Positions 15,471-24,256 are shown, counted from the stretch's first letter. The stretch: DNA of 43,903 bases from Alphaproteobacteria bacterium RIFCSPHIGHO2_12_FULL_63_12 (GCA_001767925.1 MEMM01000144.1:52268-96170); one strand, 5' to 3'. Program-made: numbers and translations. Notes: generated by a model from the sequence alone, not told the origin.

Positions 15471-16103
15471 CTAACTTAAAATAAAATCGGTGATCAGAAC
15501 CGCGTGAACAGGGGCTGGGTCGACTACAAGCGCGATACGTCTTGATATCTGCTCGCGAATGCGCCCCATGGAAGCCGGGTCTTCCAGAGCGCCGATATTC
15601 ACGGCGCGCAAATAGATATTCAGCGTATCTCTGATACGATTTTCCCGCTGGAAGAATACTTCGCGGTATTCTGGCGACGTTTCGACAACATAACCTAGCT
15701 TTAGATATCTAACGCGCCCGACGGGCGTTATCGATACGACGATAGGAGGGGGAGAAAAAACGCCGATATCTCCAGTAATGTGAAATTGTGAACCTCCCCG
15801 CTCGGAGGCCTCGCTTTCCAATTCCGTATCGTTTTCTTCCTCGTTTTCATGGCTCTTATTTATTTCAGACTTCGTGGTATGGGTCTTATCTTTTAAATTG
15901 GCATGAGTAGGGAGTTCGGCCTCGGCGCCTGCGAGAGCAGCTCCATCAGATTTCGATTGCGGAAAAAGAGAGTCAGGCGCTAGGAAATAGACAGCAGCGG
16001 CGGCCGCCCCGCCGACTATCAAAGAAGCGCCGATGATGACCGTAATAGGCGCCTTCTTTTTCGACTTTTCCTCGATAGTTGGCGTCGGCGCTTCTTTCGA
16101 CAT
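15471..16103 (-). CDS. fliL: FliL-family flagellar basal-body protein (copy 2, operon head)
   Basis: A 210-residue protein: Lys-rich cytoplasmic N-terminus, one membrane helix (about 20-42), an acidic linker (about 60-105) and a FliL-type C-terminal domain: RVRYLKLGYVVETSPEYREVFFQRENRIRDTLNIYLRAVNIGAL, then ISRRIALVV and a terminal VLITDFILS. The end motif is the standard FliL finish. It is the first gene of the ten-gene run ending in the other FliL-type gene. The linker is not shared with copy 1, so the two are not a recent duplication. In many alphaproteobacteria this fliL is followed by fliM; here fliM has moved to 26640. Confidence 0.85.
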   Translation of the reverse strand: MSKEAPTPTIEEKSKKKAPITVIIGASLIVGGAAAAAVYFLAPDSLFPQSKSDGAALAGAEAELPTHANLKDKTHTTKSEINKSHENEEENDTELESEASERGGSQFHITGDIGVFSPPPIVVSITPVGRVRYLKLGYVVETSPEYREVFFQRENRIRDTLNIYLRAVNIGALEDPASMGRIREQISRRIALVVDPAPVHAVLITDFILS

Positions 16104-16273
16104 ATTACACGCTATGGTTGTTTTCTATGTTTATAACAACTCTAGGTAAACGATAAATTAAGGTTCGATCTTTAAATTCGTCCGACATCCGCAGGCGGCA
16201 TGTGGGCGAAAGTTTTTTCGCCGACGGTCGCTTCAAATCTGCACTGAGTTTTTGCGTGGGCCGGAGGATTGTT
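16104..16273. promoter_or_regulatory. Divergent promoter interval between the fliL-like operon and fliF
   Basis: A 170-base interval between the two largest flagellar transcripts. The part 16104-16180 is AT-rich and contains two TTAA elements about 10 bases apart, close to but not matching a CtrA box. A perfect 7-bp stem with 4-base loop (GGCGAAA at 16205-16211, TTTCGCC at 16216-16222) lies about 50 bases before the preferred fliF start. It would be in the fliF leader or an operator. Confidence 0.45.
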
Positions 16274-17815
16274 TTGAAGCTTGCTGAAGACCTAAAGCGG
16301 ATTTCTCTGCGGGACCGCATGGTTCTGGCCGCCGTCGCCGTCGCGGTAATACTTGCGTTCATCGCGATGATCCGCGCCGCAACAGCTCCAACGATGGCGC
16401 TGCTTTACGCAGGGCTGGATCCATCCTCGTCGGGTGAAATCATAGAGAAGCTATCGACGATGAATGTGACGTCAGATGTCAAAGGCGACGCAATTTATGT
16501 CCCACTGAACAAGCGCGACGCCATCAGAATGTCTCTTGCCGGTGAAGGATTGCCTCGACAGGGCCAGGCTGGTTTCGAGCTTCTTGAAGGCATTAACGCC
16601 TTTGCAACAACATCCGATATGTTCGATGCGACCTATTGGCGAGCCAAGGAAGGCGAACTCGCCAGAACAATTTTAGCCACACCAGGCGTTAAAACCGCTC
16701 GAGTGCATATAGCGGTGGCGAAGCGCGGCGCGTTCGCGCGAGGATCCCAATCACCAAGCGCAGTCGTCACTATTGGAATGGCGCGCGGGAAAATTAATTC
16801 GCGTCAAGCGGAAGCAGCCCGATACATCATCGCGCTTGCAGTACCCGACCTGGAACCAGAACATGTCGCAGTTATCGACACTGCGGGCGGCGTTATTCTT
16901 TCGCCCGGCAAATCCGACAATAATACAGCGTTATCGGGTGAAATTCGCGACCGCGAATTATCTCTAGAAATATCTTTGGCGGACTTACTTGAGGCGCGTG
17001 TCGGTGTGGGAAACGTCAGGGTAAAAGTCGCGATGGAAGTTACACGTGAACAGTCTACAAGGTTTGAACGCGTGCTTGATCCGCAACAACGCATACTCAC
17101 AGCGCGTGACTCTTCAGAAACGCAGGAATCTGATACTGAAGGCGCCGGCGCCGTTACAGTCGCAAGCAACCTTCCGGAAGGCGATACCGACGCGTCGGCT
17201 AATGCTGGCCGTTCCAGTCGCAACGAGACGAGTGAATCCACAAAATTTGACGTGTCTGAGCGACGTCTCGAGACTATTACTCCGGCTGGTGCGATCAAAC
17301 GAATTCAGGTCGCCGTCTTGATTAATCAACCCTCAAACCCGGATTCGCAGGCTAATAAAGTAGAAGTCCGATCAAAAGAAGAGCTTTCCGCATTAAAGAA
17401 CCTTGTTACGGCGGCGGCGGGGATTGATACCGAACGCGGGGACGTTGTCACGATCGAAAGTCTCGCATTTGAACAGCCAGTTAGCCTAGGCGAAGAAGCT
17501 GCCGCGAATCCTGCAATGGATTTCCTGTCGACAAATATCATGGCGATCCTCCAGCTCGTTATTCCGGCTATCGTCGCGTTACTATTAGCTCTTTTTGTGT
17601 TGAAACCGATTCTGACATCATCTTCAACAAAGCCTGACGCTTCGCATCTCGTTACAGCGCATTCAGCTCCTCAACTTGCCCCGCCGCAAGACGTTACCGG
17701 GAAGGAACAGGCGCCATCGACGGTTGACGAATTGCGCCGTATCGCCGCCGAACGTCAGGCGGAGTCCGCAAAGGTAATTTCCAACTGGCTTGAAACTCAG
17801 GGCACCGCGGCATGA
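16274..17815 (+). CDS. fliF: MS-ring protein FliF
   Basis: A 513-residue protein from the TTG at 16274, chosen because GGAGG sits 6 bases upstream; an in-frame GTG at 16202 would add 24 residues that do not look like FliF. A first membrane helix (about 16-40), ring-building motifs (LYAGLDPSSSGEIIEKL, GFELLEGINAFATTSDMFDATYWRAKEGELARTIL, VKTARVHIAVAKR) and a C-terminal second helix (about 420-450) are present. FliF polymerises into the membrane ring that nucleates the flagellum. Its stop overlaps the next start (ATGA). Confidence 0.94.
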   Translation: MKLAEDLKRISLRDRMVLAAVAVAVILAFIAMIRAATAPTMALLYAGLDPSSSGEIIEKLSTMNVTSDVKGDAIYVPLNKRDAIRMSLAGEGLPRQGQAGFELLEGINAFATTSDMFDATYWRAKEGELARTILATPGVKTARVHIAVAKRGAFARGSQSPSAVVTIGMARGKINSRQAEAARYIIALAVPDLEPEHVAVIDTAGGVILSPGKSDNNTALSGEIRDRELSLEISLADLLEARVGVGNVRVKVAMEVTREQSTRFERVLDPQQRILTARDSSETQESDTEGAGAVTVASNLPEGDTDASANAGRSSRNETSESTKFDVSERRLETITPAGAIKRIQVAVLINQPSNPDSQANKVEVRSKEELSALKNLVTAAAGIDTERGDVVTIESLAFEQPVSLGEEAAANPAMDFLSTNIMAILQLVIPAIVALLLALFVLKPILTSSSTKPDASHLVTAHSAPQLAPPQDVTGKEQAPSTVDELRRIAAERQAESAKVISNWLETQGTAA

Positions 17816-18402
17816 CAATTCAACAGTTTTTCCGCGAATTCACAACAGATGCCGGATATGATGAAGGAGCACCAGACTCGGTTTTTTCTTCACTCACCAT
17901 TTCAGACAAGAATGCGGAATCCTCTGGCGGCATAAGCGACGTAACCGATAGCTCCGAGTATGAAAATACCGCTCATTCTGAAATGTGCGCCGCCCTCGAC
18001 CGTCTCCTCGAATTGCATCGGATAATGGAAATTGAAAGGCAGCTGGTTGAACGGCGCTATAAAAATGAAACGATCCGCTGGTTATCGGCGATAATCGGCG
18101 GCATTTCCCCCCCGCTTTCGGCGTCGCTGATCCTCACAACAATTGAAGGAATTGCAGATCGCACTTTGCCTGGCGGTTCATACGGGAAAATCAATCTTCG
18201 CTTGCACCCCAACACGGCGGCAGCGCTTTATGAAAAAAACTCACAGATTCAGTCTTCGGACCGTATTCTTATCGAGGAAGATGGTGCTCTGCCTGAGTTC
18301 ACTATTTTCGCCGATTGGGATGCGGGTGGATTGGCATTTGATGCCTCCGAGGCCATCAGGCGGCTGGAGCAGCTTTTGACGCAGTCAATAGCGACAACCT
18401 AA
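17812..18402 (+). CDS. Putative FliH-like export ATPase regulator
   Basis: A 196-residue soluble protein. Residues 1 to about 60 are acidic and low-complexity, then a helix (MCAALDRLLELHRIMEIERQLVERRYKNE), then an alpha/beta C-terminal region (INLRLHPNTAAALYEKNSQIQ, RILIEEDGALPEFTIFADWDAGGLAFD) matching the FliH/HrpE pattern in which LRxHP leads the peripheral-stalk domain. FliH tethers and inhibits FliI. Evidence is mainly this motif and position between fliF and fliN. It overlaps fliF by 4 bases. An unrelated flagellar protein cannot be excluded. Confidence 0.62.
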   Translation: MTIQQFFREFTTDAGYDEGAPDSVFSSLTISDKNAESSGGISDVTDSSEYENTAHSEMCAALDRLLELHRIMEIERQLVERRYKNETIRWLSAIIGGISPPLSASLILTTIEGIADRTLPGGSYGKINLRLHPNTAAALYEKNSQIQSSDRILIEEDGALPEFTIFADWDAGGLAFDASEAIRRLEQLLTQSIATT

Positions 18403-18418
18403 CTGACGGAGTGATCAA

Positions 18419-18754
18419 TTGAAACCAGCTTCACAATCTGATGGCGGGATTTATATGGCAGAAATTGAAAACGGCGTAATTTCCAAGGACGCGATAGCTG
18501 CGAACCCGCATATTTTATCGCTGCCCGTCTCGCTCACCGTTTCCGTCGGCTCCGCACGCATCACCATTGGTGAGCTTTTGGCTCTACGTCAGGACTCAAT
18601 CATAACACTAAATTCAAAAATCGAGGATCCCGTTGAGATAGTCATTGGGGAACGAATCGTCGCACAGGGCGAGTTGATTGAATCCGATGGCGAAGAAATC
18701 GGTATCGGCGTTCGCATTACCAAATTGGCCACGAGTCCCGAACCCGCAAAGTAA
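18419..18754 (+). CDS. fliN: Flagellar switch protein FliN
   Basis: A 111-residue SpoA-domain protein: LSLPVSLTVSVGSARITIGELLALRQDSIITL, then a short DPVEIVIGERIVAQGELIE strand pair, then IGVRITKL. FliN builds the lower C ring and binds FliH and CheY-P. The start is TTG at 18419 with GGAG 7 bases upstream; an ATG 12 codons later is an alternative giving 99 residues. Gap to the fliH-like gene is 16 bases. Confidence 0.92.
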   Translation: MKPASQSDGGIYMAEIENGVISKDAIAANPHILSLPVSLTVSVGSARITIGELLALRQDSIITLNSKIEDPVEIVIGERIVAQGELIESDGEEIGIGVRITKLATSPEPAK

Positions 18755-18765
18755 GTGGCTCGCTC

Positions 18766-19473
18766 ATGCTGACATTAATCGCTGCTACACTTATTGCGGA
18801 TCCTTCGATCGCCGCGACAATTGACGCACCGACTATTTCGTCGTCAGTTCTCAGCGAGCGCGTCATTCAATTATTTCTTCTTGTGACGACGCTTAGCCTT
18901 GCGCCGGGTATCGCCATGATGGCGACAAGCCTGCCTCTAATCGTCATTGTTCTCTCCATTCTTCGACAGGGGGGAGGACTCCAGCAATCTCCGCCTAATA
19001 TGATGATAATGGGTCTGGCGATATTTCTGACATGGTTGATTATGGAACCAGTATTCGGAAAAGCTTGGGTCGCCGGCGTTGAACCGCTTTTGGCCGGATC
19101 AATAACGGAGAATGAGGCGGTAAAGGAGATCGTGGCGCCTTTTTCGGCGTTTATGACCTTACGCGTCGATCCCTCGGCTCTCCAAACGCTCTCAGATGCG
19201 CGCGGCCTTGCTCAGGGAGCCGCAGACTCTCCAAGCCTTTCATTGTTAGCTCCCGCATTTGTGCTTTCCGAGATCCAGAGGGCGTTCCAGATCGGCTTTG
19301 TCATTCTTCTTCCTTTCCTGATCATAGACCTTCTTGTTGCATCGATCTTGATGGCCATGGGCATGATGATGGTGCCTCCAGCTATCGTATCCCTGCCGTT
19401 CAAGCTTTCATTTTTCGTGCTGACCAACGGTTGGGTAGCCGTTTCCGGAGCACTGGTGAGATCTTATTTATGA
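18766..19473 (+). CDS. fliP: Flagellar export gate protein FliP
   Basis: A 235-residue protein. A cleavable signal sequence (about 1-19) is followed by four hydrophobic segments. Signatures include SLAPGIAMMATSLPLIVIVLSILRQ, PPNMMIMGLAIFLTWLIM and the C-terminal VLSEIQRAFQIGFVILLPFLIIDLLVASILMAMGMMMVPP. FliP with FliQ and FliR forms the export channel. It sits far from fliQ (18 kb) and is coupled to fliG by an ATGA overlap. Confidence 0.97.
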   Translation: MLTLIAATLIADPSIAATIDAPTISSSVLSERVIQLFLLVTTLSLAPGIAMMATSLPLIVIVLSILRQGGGLQQSPPNMMIMGLAIFLTWLIMEPVFGKAWVAGVEPLLAGSITENEAVKEIVAPFSAFMTLRVDPSALQTLSDARGLAQGAADSPSLSLLAPAFVLSEIQRAFQIGFVILLPFLIIDLLVASILMAMGMMMVPPAIVSLPFKLSFFVLTNGWVAVSGALVRSYL

Positions 19474-20501
19474 CGTCCCCAACACGCGCGAATCCGTCCA
19501 GTGCAACCGCGCTCACAAAAGCCCACAAAGCGGCCGTGATATTATCTGCGCTCTCCTCGGAAACTGCGAGCGCAATTATTCAGGAGATCAGCGACGCGCA
19601 TCTCAAGGCGTTCGCCCGCGCCTTCAGCGACTTAAAGTCAGTTCCTGCCCCGTTGTTGCATGCAATCGCTCAAGAGTTTCTGTTAGAAGTGGAGCAATCC
19701 AGCGCCGAGTTAATGGGGGGCCTGGAAGAAACGAAAAAAATGCTTGCCTCTCTGGCCGCGGATGACCGTGTGAACAGGATTCTCGCGGAGCTGCACGGAG
19801 GCGGTTCCGCTTCTGTATGGAAACGCCTCGCTGCATCAAAACCCGAACATTTATTGCCATTCCTTCAAACGCAACGCCGCCCAATTGCCGCCGCAATAAT
19901 TTCGAAACTTGATTTCGAGCAAGCTGCAGGCATATTTAGCATCGCCGATCCGCAATACGCCCATGCGATACTTACCGAACTTGCGCGAGGAACGCCGCCA
20001 TCTCAAGAAGCGCTAAATAACCTTGCAGCGGCGATTGAAGAAGATTTCCTCAAAATGCAGGCAGCAACGCCGTCGGGAGACGGCGTGAATGAGATCGTAA
20101 GCGAAATTATCAATTTTCTGCCTTCAACGAAGCGCGAGGCTTTTCTTCAGCACCTCGATGCGGAAGACAAGGAGATTGCTCAAGCCGTTCGTCGCGCCGT
20201 GCTCACATTTCAGGACTTGCATTTTCGTTTGAATGAGGCCGGCGCGAGTGCGTTGCTCAGAGACATCGAAAAGGAGACGCTATTGAAAGCGCTGCAATTC
20301 GGTAAGACCAATGCGTCCGAAACGGTGACTTTTTTGATGGCTAACGTATCAAAGCGGATGGCCGACCAGTACTCCGAAGAAATCTCGAATGCCGAACCAA
20401 TTTCAGAAGATGACGGCGAGCGCGCCCAGCGCATCATTATTCGAAAGCTACGGGAACTCGTCCAGATGGGAGAGTTGAAGTTGATCCCGCCACCGACCTG
20501 A
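19470..20501 (+). CDS. fliG: Flagellar switch protein FliG
   Basis: A 343-residue protein from the ATG at 19470, which overlaps the fliP stop (ATGA); a further upstream start at 19431 would read 13 residues inside fliP and is not supported. FliG N-terminal ARM-like pattern (AHKAAVILSALSSETASAIIQEISDAHL), middle EHLLPFLQTQ region and C-terminal domain FLMANVSKRMADQYSEEISNAEPISEDDGERAQRIIIRKLRELVQMGEL are visible. The C-terminal charged helix contacts MotA to generate torque. FliG here follows fliP, whereas fliG commonly follows fliF. Confidence 0.93.
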   Translation: MTSPTRANPSSATALTKAHKAAVILSALSSETASAIIQEISDAHLKAFARAFSDLKSVPAPLLHAIAQEFLLEVEQSSAELMGGLEETKKMLASLAADDRVNRILAELHGGGSASVWKRLAASKPEHLLPFLQTQRRPIAAAIISKLDFEQAAGIFSIADPQYAHAILTELARGTPPSQEALNNLAAAIEEDFLKMQAATPSGDGVNEIVSEIINFLPSTKREAFLQHLDAEDKEIAQAVRRAVLTFQDLHFRLNEAGASALLRDIEKETLLKALQFGKTNASETVTFLMANVSKRMADQYSEEISNAEPISEDDGERAQRIIIRKLRELVQMGELKLIPPPT

Positions 20502-20556
20502 CGGAGCGGTCTTGAACTCATAAGGGTTAACCGGGAATCCCTAATACGAAAGCGCA

Positions 20557-20583
20557 GACCGGCCGGTCAGCAGCCGTGCTGCT
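20557..20583. terminator. Two adjacent stem-loops between convergent fliG and flgI
   Basis: A 12-base perfect palindrome GACCGGCCGGTC (20557-20568) is directly followed by AGCAGC-CGT-GCTGCT (20569-20583), a 6-bp stem with 3-base loop. They lie in the 192-base gap between two convergent operons. There is no T tract, so this may be a bidirectional terminator of weak type, or an operator-like palindrome. The rest of the gap (20502-20556, 20584-20693) shows no gene. Confidence 0.4.
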
Positions 20584-20693
20584 ATGCGAGTGTGAGGGTC
20601 TCAACGTATTAATGAAATACGCCCGAACAAACTCATATTCGAAATCCATTTCGGCAGCGGACTCGGGCGAAGGGGTGCGAGATCGCCGGTCGC

Positions 20694-21791
20694 TCAGAGC
20701 AAAACAATATCTGCATGAAGCGCACCTGCCGCTTTAATGGCGGTCAGAATGTCAATCAACTCTCTGGGCCCGACACCTAGCGCATTCAATCCTTGAACGA
20801 GATCCATCAATGAAACATTTTCATCGACGACTCCAATTCGCGCCTCGCGGCCCGTGTCAACCGTGAGATCCGTATTCGGAACTATAATTGTCTCGCCATT
20901 TCGAGAAAATGGGTTGGGTTGAGACACGTAGGGTGTTTCACGCACTGTAATTTTCAGATTGCCCTGCGTGACGGCAAATCGCGATATTGTAACATCAGCA
21001 CCTAACACGACAGTTCCCGATTTTTGATCGATCACCACCCGAGCTCTTTGCTCCGGCTCGACGCGCAGGTTTTCGATGGCGCTGATGAGCCTTACGGGCG
21101 ATAGGTTGCCGCTGCTCGAGCGCACATCCACCGTACCGGGATCAAGCGCCACTGCGGAGCCTGGACCAAGTATGGTGTTGATTGCCGATTCAATCCGCAT
21201 TGCTGTTGTGACGTCAGGCGATTTAAGCGCCAAGCGCAGCGCGCCAAGCGTAGACAGCTCAAAATCGACTTCTCTTTCAACCCGAGCGCCTTGCGGAATG
21301 CTTCCTGTTGTCGGCGCGCCAAAGGTAACCGATGCGCCGGCGGCTTTCGCATTAAGTCCGCTCGCCAGGACGGGGCCCTGCGCGACAGCATAGATTTGTC
21401 CATCCCCCGCCTTGAGGGGGGTCATAATCAACTGGCCGCCAAGGAGGCTTGACGCATCGCCTATCGCTGAGACAGTGACATCGATCTGCGAACCGTTACG
21501 AACGAATGGCGGCAAAGCAGCCGTTACGATCACAGCTGCGACATTGCGCGACTTAAAATCTTCGCCCTGAATGTTGACCCCGAGCCGTTCCAGAAGATTC
21601 GAAAATGCTTCTTCGGTATAGGGTGAGTTTTTGATTCCATCACCGGTTCCATTAAGACCGACAACCAAACCATAGCCGACCAGATCGTTTCCTCTCACGC
21701 CCTCAATATCGACAATGTCTTTCAAGCGCACATCTGCGTGCGCTGGCAACATGCCGAGAAAGAATAGGAATGCGACAATGACGAGGCGCAC
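20694..21791 (-). CDS. flgI: Flagellar P-ring protein FlgI
   Basis: A 365-residue protein with a signal peptide (about 1-19, ending PAHA-D). FlgI signatures include RLKDIVDIEGVRGNDLVGYGLVVGLNGTGDGIKNSPYTEEA near the N-terminus, RNVAAVIVTAALPPFVRNGSQIDVTVSAIGDASSL, and the C-terminal SLMDLVQGLNALGVGPRELIDILTAIKAAGALHADIVL. It forms the periplasmic P ring with help of FlgA. It is the last gene of the motB-flgE-flgK-flgL-flgI run. Confidence 0.97.
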   Translation of the reverse strand: MRLVIVAFLFFLGMLPAHADVRLKDIVDIEGVRGNDLVGYGLVVGLNGTGDGIKNSPYTEEAFSNLLERLGVNIQGEDFKSRNVAAVIVTAALPPFVRNGSQIDVTVSAIGDASSLLGGQLIMTPLKAGDGQIYAVAQGPVLASGLNAKAAGASVTFGAPTTGSIPQGARVEREVDFELSTLGALRLALKSPDVTTAMRIESAINTILGPGSAVALDPGTVDVRSSSGNLSPVRLISAIENLRVEPEQRARVVIDQKSGTVVLGADVTISRFAVTQGNLKITVRETPYVSQPNPFSRNGETIIVPNTDLTVDTGREARIGVVDENVSLMDLVQGLNALGVGPRELIDILTAIKAAGALHADIVLL

Positions 21792-21800
21792 GAACTAACC

Positions 21801-22799
21801 TTAAAGGAAATTTGTCAGAGACAGCCGTGAAAGCCGCGAAGTTAGCACATAGGATGCCTCTAGCTGCGATTCCAAGGCTTGAAGACGTGATGCCGCCTCA
21901 TAGGGATCGACCGCGGTCAGCGCGTTATAGGCGGCGACAAGCGTCGTTTCTTCTTGCTCAACTCGCGCCTGCGCATCGCTGGCGCGCTTTTCATCAATGC
22001 CGATTCTGGTTCGAATTTCGGTGATGCCATCGGAACCATTAAGGACGCTTGCTCCAGCATTGGTTAGCGCAGCGTCTCGATAGGCGGATCGCACTGAATT
22101 TCCGGACACGGCCATCACCGCCAACCCCCTTAGGAGATCTTTTATGGCGGGATCGTCAGCTTTTGTCGTCGCCAACGCCTGCTCTCCATTTGCTATTTCG
22201 ATGGAGTTCAACTCTCCAGCGCCACCGGTGAAGATTGATGTCAAAAATCCGCCGGTCGCATCATTAAAATAGAAATCGAGGTCCGATTCGAGCTGTGCCG
22301 CACTCGTGGCGCCAGCATACAGCGAAGCCACATCTGAGATGAATTGATCAAAGTTCGACAAAGAGTTTTGATCCGCCCTGTCGCCGGCGAATACTGACAA
22401 CCCTTCAACACGAACATTCATCCGAGCGAAGACGGTCTCGAGCTCCGCGCGCGCCTTTGTTGACGAAACGCCGATCGCCGGTTCATCGCCGCGGCCGAGC
22501 GCCGCCAATAGTTCGGCGTTCAATTGCGACGCGCCGCCGCTCACTTCTTCCAACGCAAGCTGCGCTACACTGGCCCGGATGATGAATCGGGAAATCGCTT
22601 CTTTTTGAAACTCAACGCCGTCTAACGCCCCGCGAAGCAGCTGAGCATCGAACAAGCCGGCGCCGAGTTTTAGCGGAAGGCTCGCTTTTCGACCCGTCAC
22701 CACTTCCGTCTGCGCTGATTCAGCCTGTCGCCTCAAACCGGCGATGGCCGAGGACAATCGCGTATGATTTAACAATGTCGGGACGCCAACTTGTGTCAC
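21801..22799 (-). CDS. flgL: Hook-filament junction protein FlgL
   Basis: A 332-residue flagellin-like protein. The N-terminus (LLNHTRLSSAIAGLRRQAESAQTEVVTGRKASLP) and C-terminal end (DPYEAASRLQALESQLEASYVLTSRLSRLSLTNFL region) are the D0/D1 pairs of the junction protein. It is 2 bases downstream of flgK and 9 upstream of flgI. The conserved ends are weaker matches than FlgK, but the position after flgK and the size support FlgL. Confidence 0.88.
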   Translation of the reverse strand: MTQVGVPTLLNHTRLSSAIAGLRRQAESAQTEVVTGRKASLPLKLGAGLFDAQLLRGALDGVEFQKEAISRFIIRASVAQLALEEVSGGASQLNAELLAALGRGDEPAIGVSSTKARAELETVFARMNVRVEGLSVFAGDRADQNSLSNFDQFISDVASLYAGATSAAQLESDLDFYFNDATGGFLTSIFTGGAGELNSIEIANGEQALATTKADDPAIKDLLRGLAVMAVSGNSVRSAYRDAALTNAGASVLNGSDGITEIRTRIGIDEKRASDAQARVEQEETTLVAAYNALTAVDPYEAASRLQALESQLEASYVLTSRLSRLSLTNFL

Positions 22800-22801
22800 C
22801 T

Positions 22802-24256
22802 TCAGATCTCCATCAGCCGGTCGATCATTTCGCCTACCGTCTGGATCAGTCGGGCGTTCGCCGCATAGGCTTGCTCAATTAACAGGAGGTTTTGCAATTC
22901 CGCATCAGTATCGACGCCTGTTTCGGCAAGCTCCGCGTCATGAAGCTGCTGCGCAAAGCCCATTGACGACTGTAATGCTGCTTCGACGCTCGATAATCGT
23001 CCGGCGGCGGAGGCGCTAAGTTCGCTGGCGTTTTCAAGAACGCTATAGGCTCGCCCCGAGCCGAGTGTAGTTGTTTGCGGCGCATCGAAAGCGGCGATCA
23101 AATCGCGCAGAAGCTTGTCCGACCCGACAGCCCCTGGCGTCGACGCGCCAAGCCCATCGCGCAAGCGCCAAAGTGCACCGCCCTGTGTAGGATCGACTGC
23201 GTCGTTCAGCGAGATTCGCGACGCTGTCCCCACCGCAGCAGGCGGCGTCAAAGCCGCGCCGTTGTCGGTGAATAATCCTGCTGCGCCGGCGCCGAGAGTA
23301 GGGTCGAGCCCGGATGCTTGAGTTCGAAAAATGAGGTCTTCAGCGAGCGCGTCGATTTCGGCTGCCGCCTGCGGAGCTAAATTGTCGCGTACGGCGAACA
23401 GGCCCGCCAACGCGCCTGTCGCCGGAGCGCGCGCCGATGCGCCGGGCGTAATATCCACGCCATCGACCGAAAGTCCCGATAACGATCCTCCGATCAGGGA
23501 CATCCCGGCTGTTATGACCGGGGTCCGCGTAAATTGAATCTCGCGTGCGGTTCCCGAAAAAAGCATGACTCCTTCCGAAGTCATCAGATCAATGCGGCCG
23601 TGCTCGCGAACCAGCGGTTTTACCGGAATTTCTTTTGAGATGCTGTCTAGCAATCTATCCCTCTGATCGAGCAGAGACGACGCATCACGACCAGCGACAG
23701 TTGCGCCCGCGATCTGGTCGTTGAGGCGCCCCAGCTCCGTGAGTCCGGAATTGATTTTCGCAACCGATGAAGCGATCTCGCCGTCAGCGGTCGTCCGCAT
23801 ATCTTGGTAAGCATTCGCGATTGAATTGATGCGTTGAAGCAGATTTAACGCATCGGACACGACTGCCTGTTGTGCGGGAGCGCTGTCCGGTGAGTTGGCG
23901 AGAAATCTTAACGACTGGTCAAAAGCGGCAAATCGTCGAAATAGCGAACCTGAGTCCTCTGGGCCTCCTAGCATTCTTGAGATTTTTTCCGCTGCGGCCG
24001 CACGGACACCCAATTCAGCGGCTTCTGACTGAGCATCGCGTCGTTCCGCCGTCAGCGCCGGAACCTCTGCACGATTGATCCCAGCGACGCGCACGCCCGC
24101 CCCTTCTCCCGCCAGCGTTCGTTCTGCAAGCGATGCTTCACGCCGGTTGTAACCAGGCGTCAGCGCATTGGCGATATTCTGGGACGCAATCCCCGCCTGA
24201 CGCGAAACCGCTCCAAGACCAGAAGTTGCGTTCGCCAGCGCAAGTGAGATAGACAT
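22802..24256 (-). CDS. flgK: Hook-filament junction protein FlgK
   Basis: From the ATG at 24256 (GGGAGG upstream) the protein has 484 residues. The N-terminus LALANATSGLGAVSRQAGIASQNIANALTPGYNRREASL is the FlgK signature, and the C-terminal LLIEQAYAANARLIQTVGEMIDRLMEI helix closes the rod/hook-type coiled coil. FlgK joins hook to filament with FlgL. Another in-frame start 15 bases upstream lacks the ribosome-binding site spacing. Confidence 0.95.
   Translation of the reverse strand: MSISLALANATSGLGAVSRQAGIASQNIANALTPGYNRREASLAERTLAGEGAGVRVAGINRAEVPALTAERRDAQSEAAELGVRAAAAEKISRMLGGPEDSGSLFRRFAAFDQSLRFLANSPDSAPAQQAVVSDALNLLQRINSIANAYQDMRTTADGEIASSVAKINSGLTELGRLNDQIAGATVAGRDASSLLDQRDRLLDSISKEIPVKPLVREHGRIDLMTSEGVMLFSGTAREIQFTRTPVITAGMSLIGGSLSGLSVDGVDITPGASARAPATGALAGLFAVRDNLAPQAAAEIDALAEDLIFRTQASGLDPTLGAGAAGLFTDNGAALTPPAAVGTASRISLNDAVDPTQGGALWRLRDGLGASTPGAVGSDKLLRDLIAAFDAPQTTTLGSGRAYSVLENASELSASAAGRLSSVEAALQSSMGFAQQLHDAELAETGVDTDAELQNLLLIEQAYAANARLIQTVGEMIDRLMEI

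Noticed and set aside
16135-16180. TTAA elements upstream of fliF as a CtrA box
   Set aside because: Spacing is about 10 bases rather than the 7 of the CtrA consensus, and such elements are common in AT-rich intervals.
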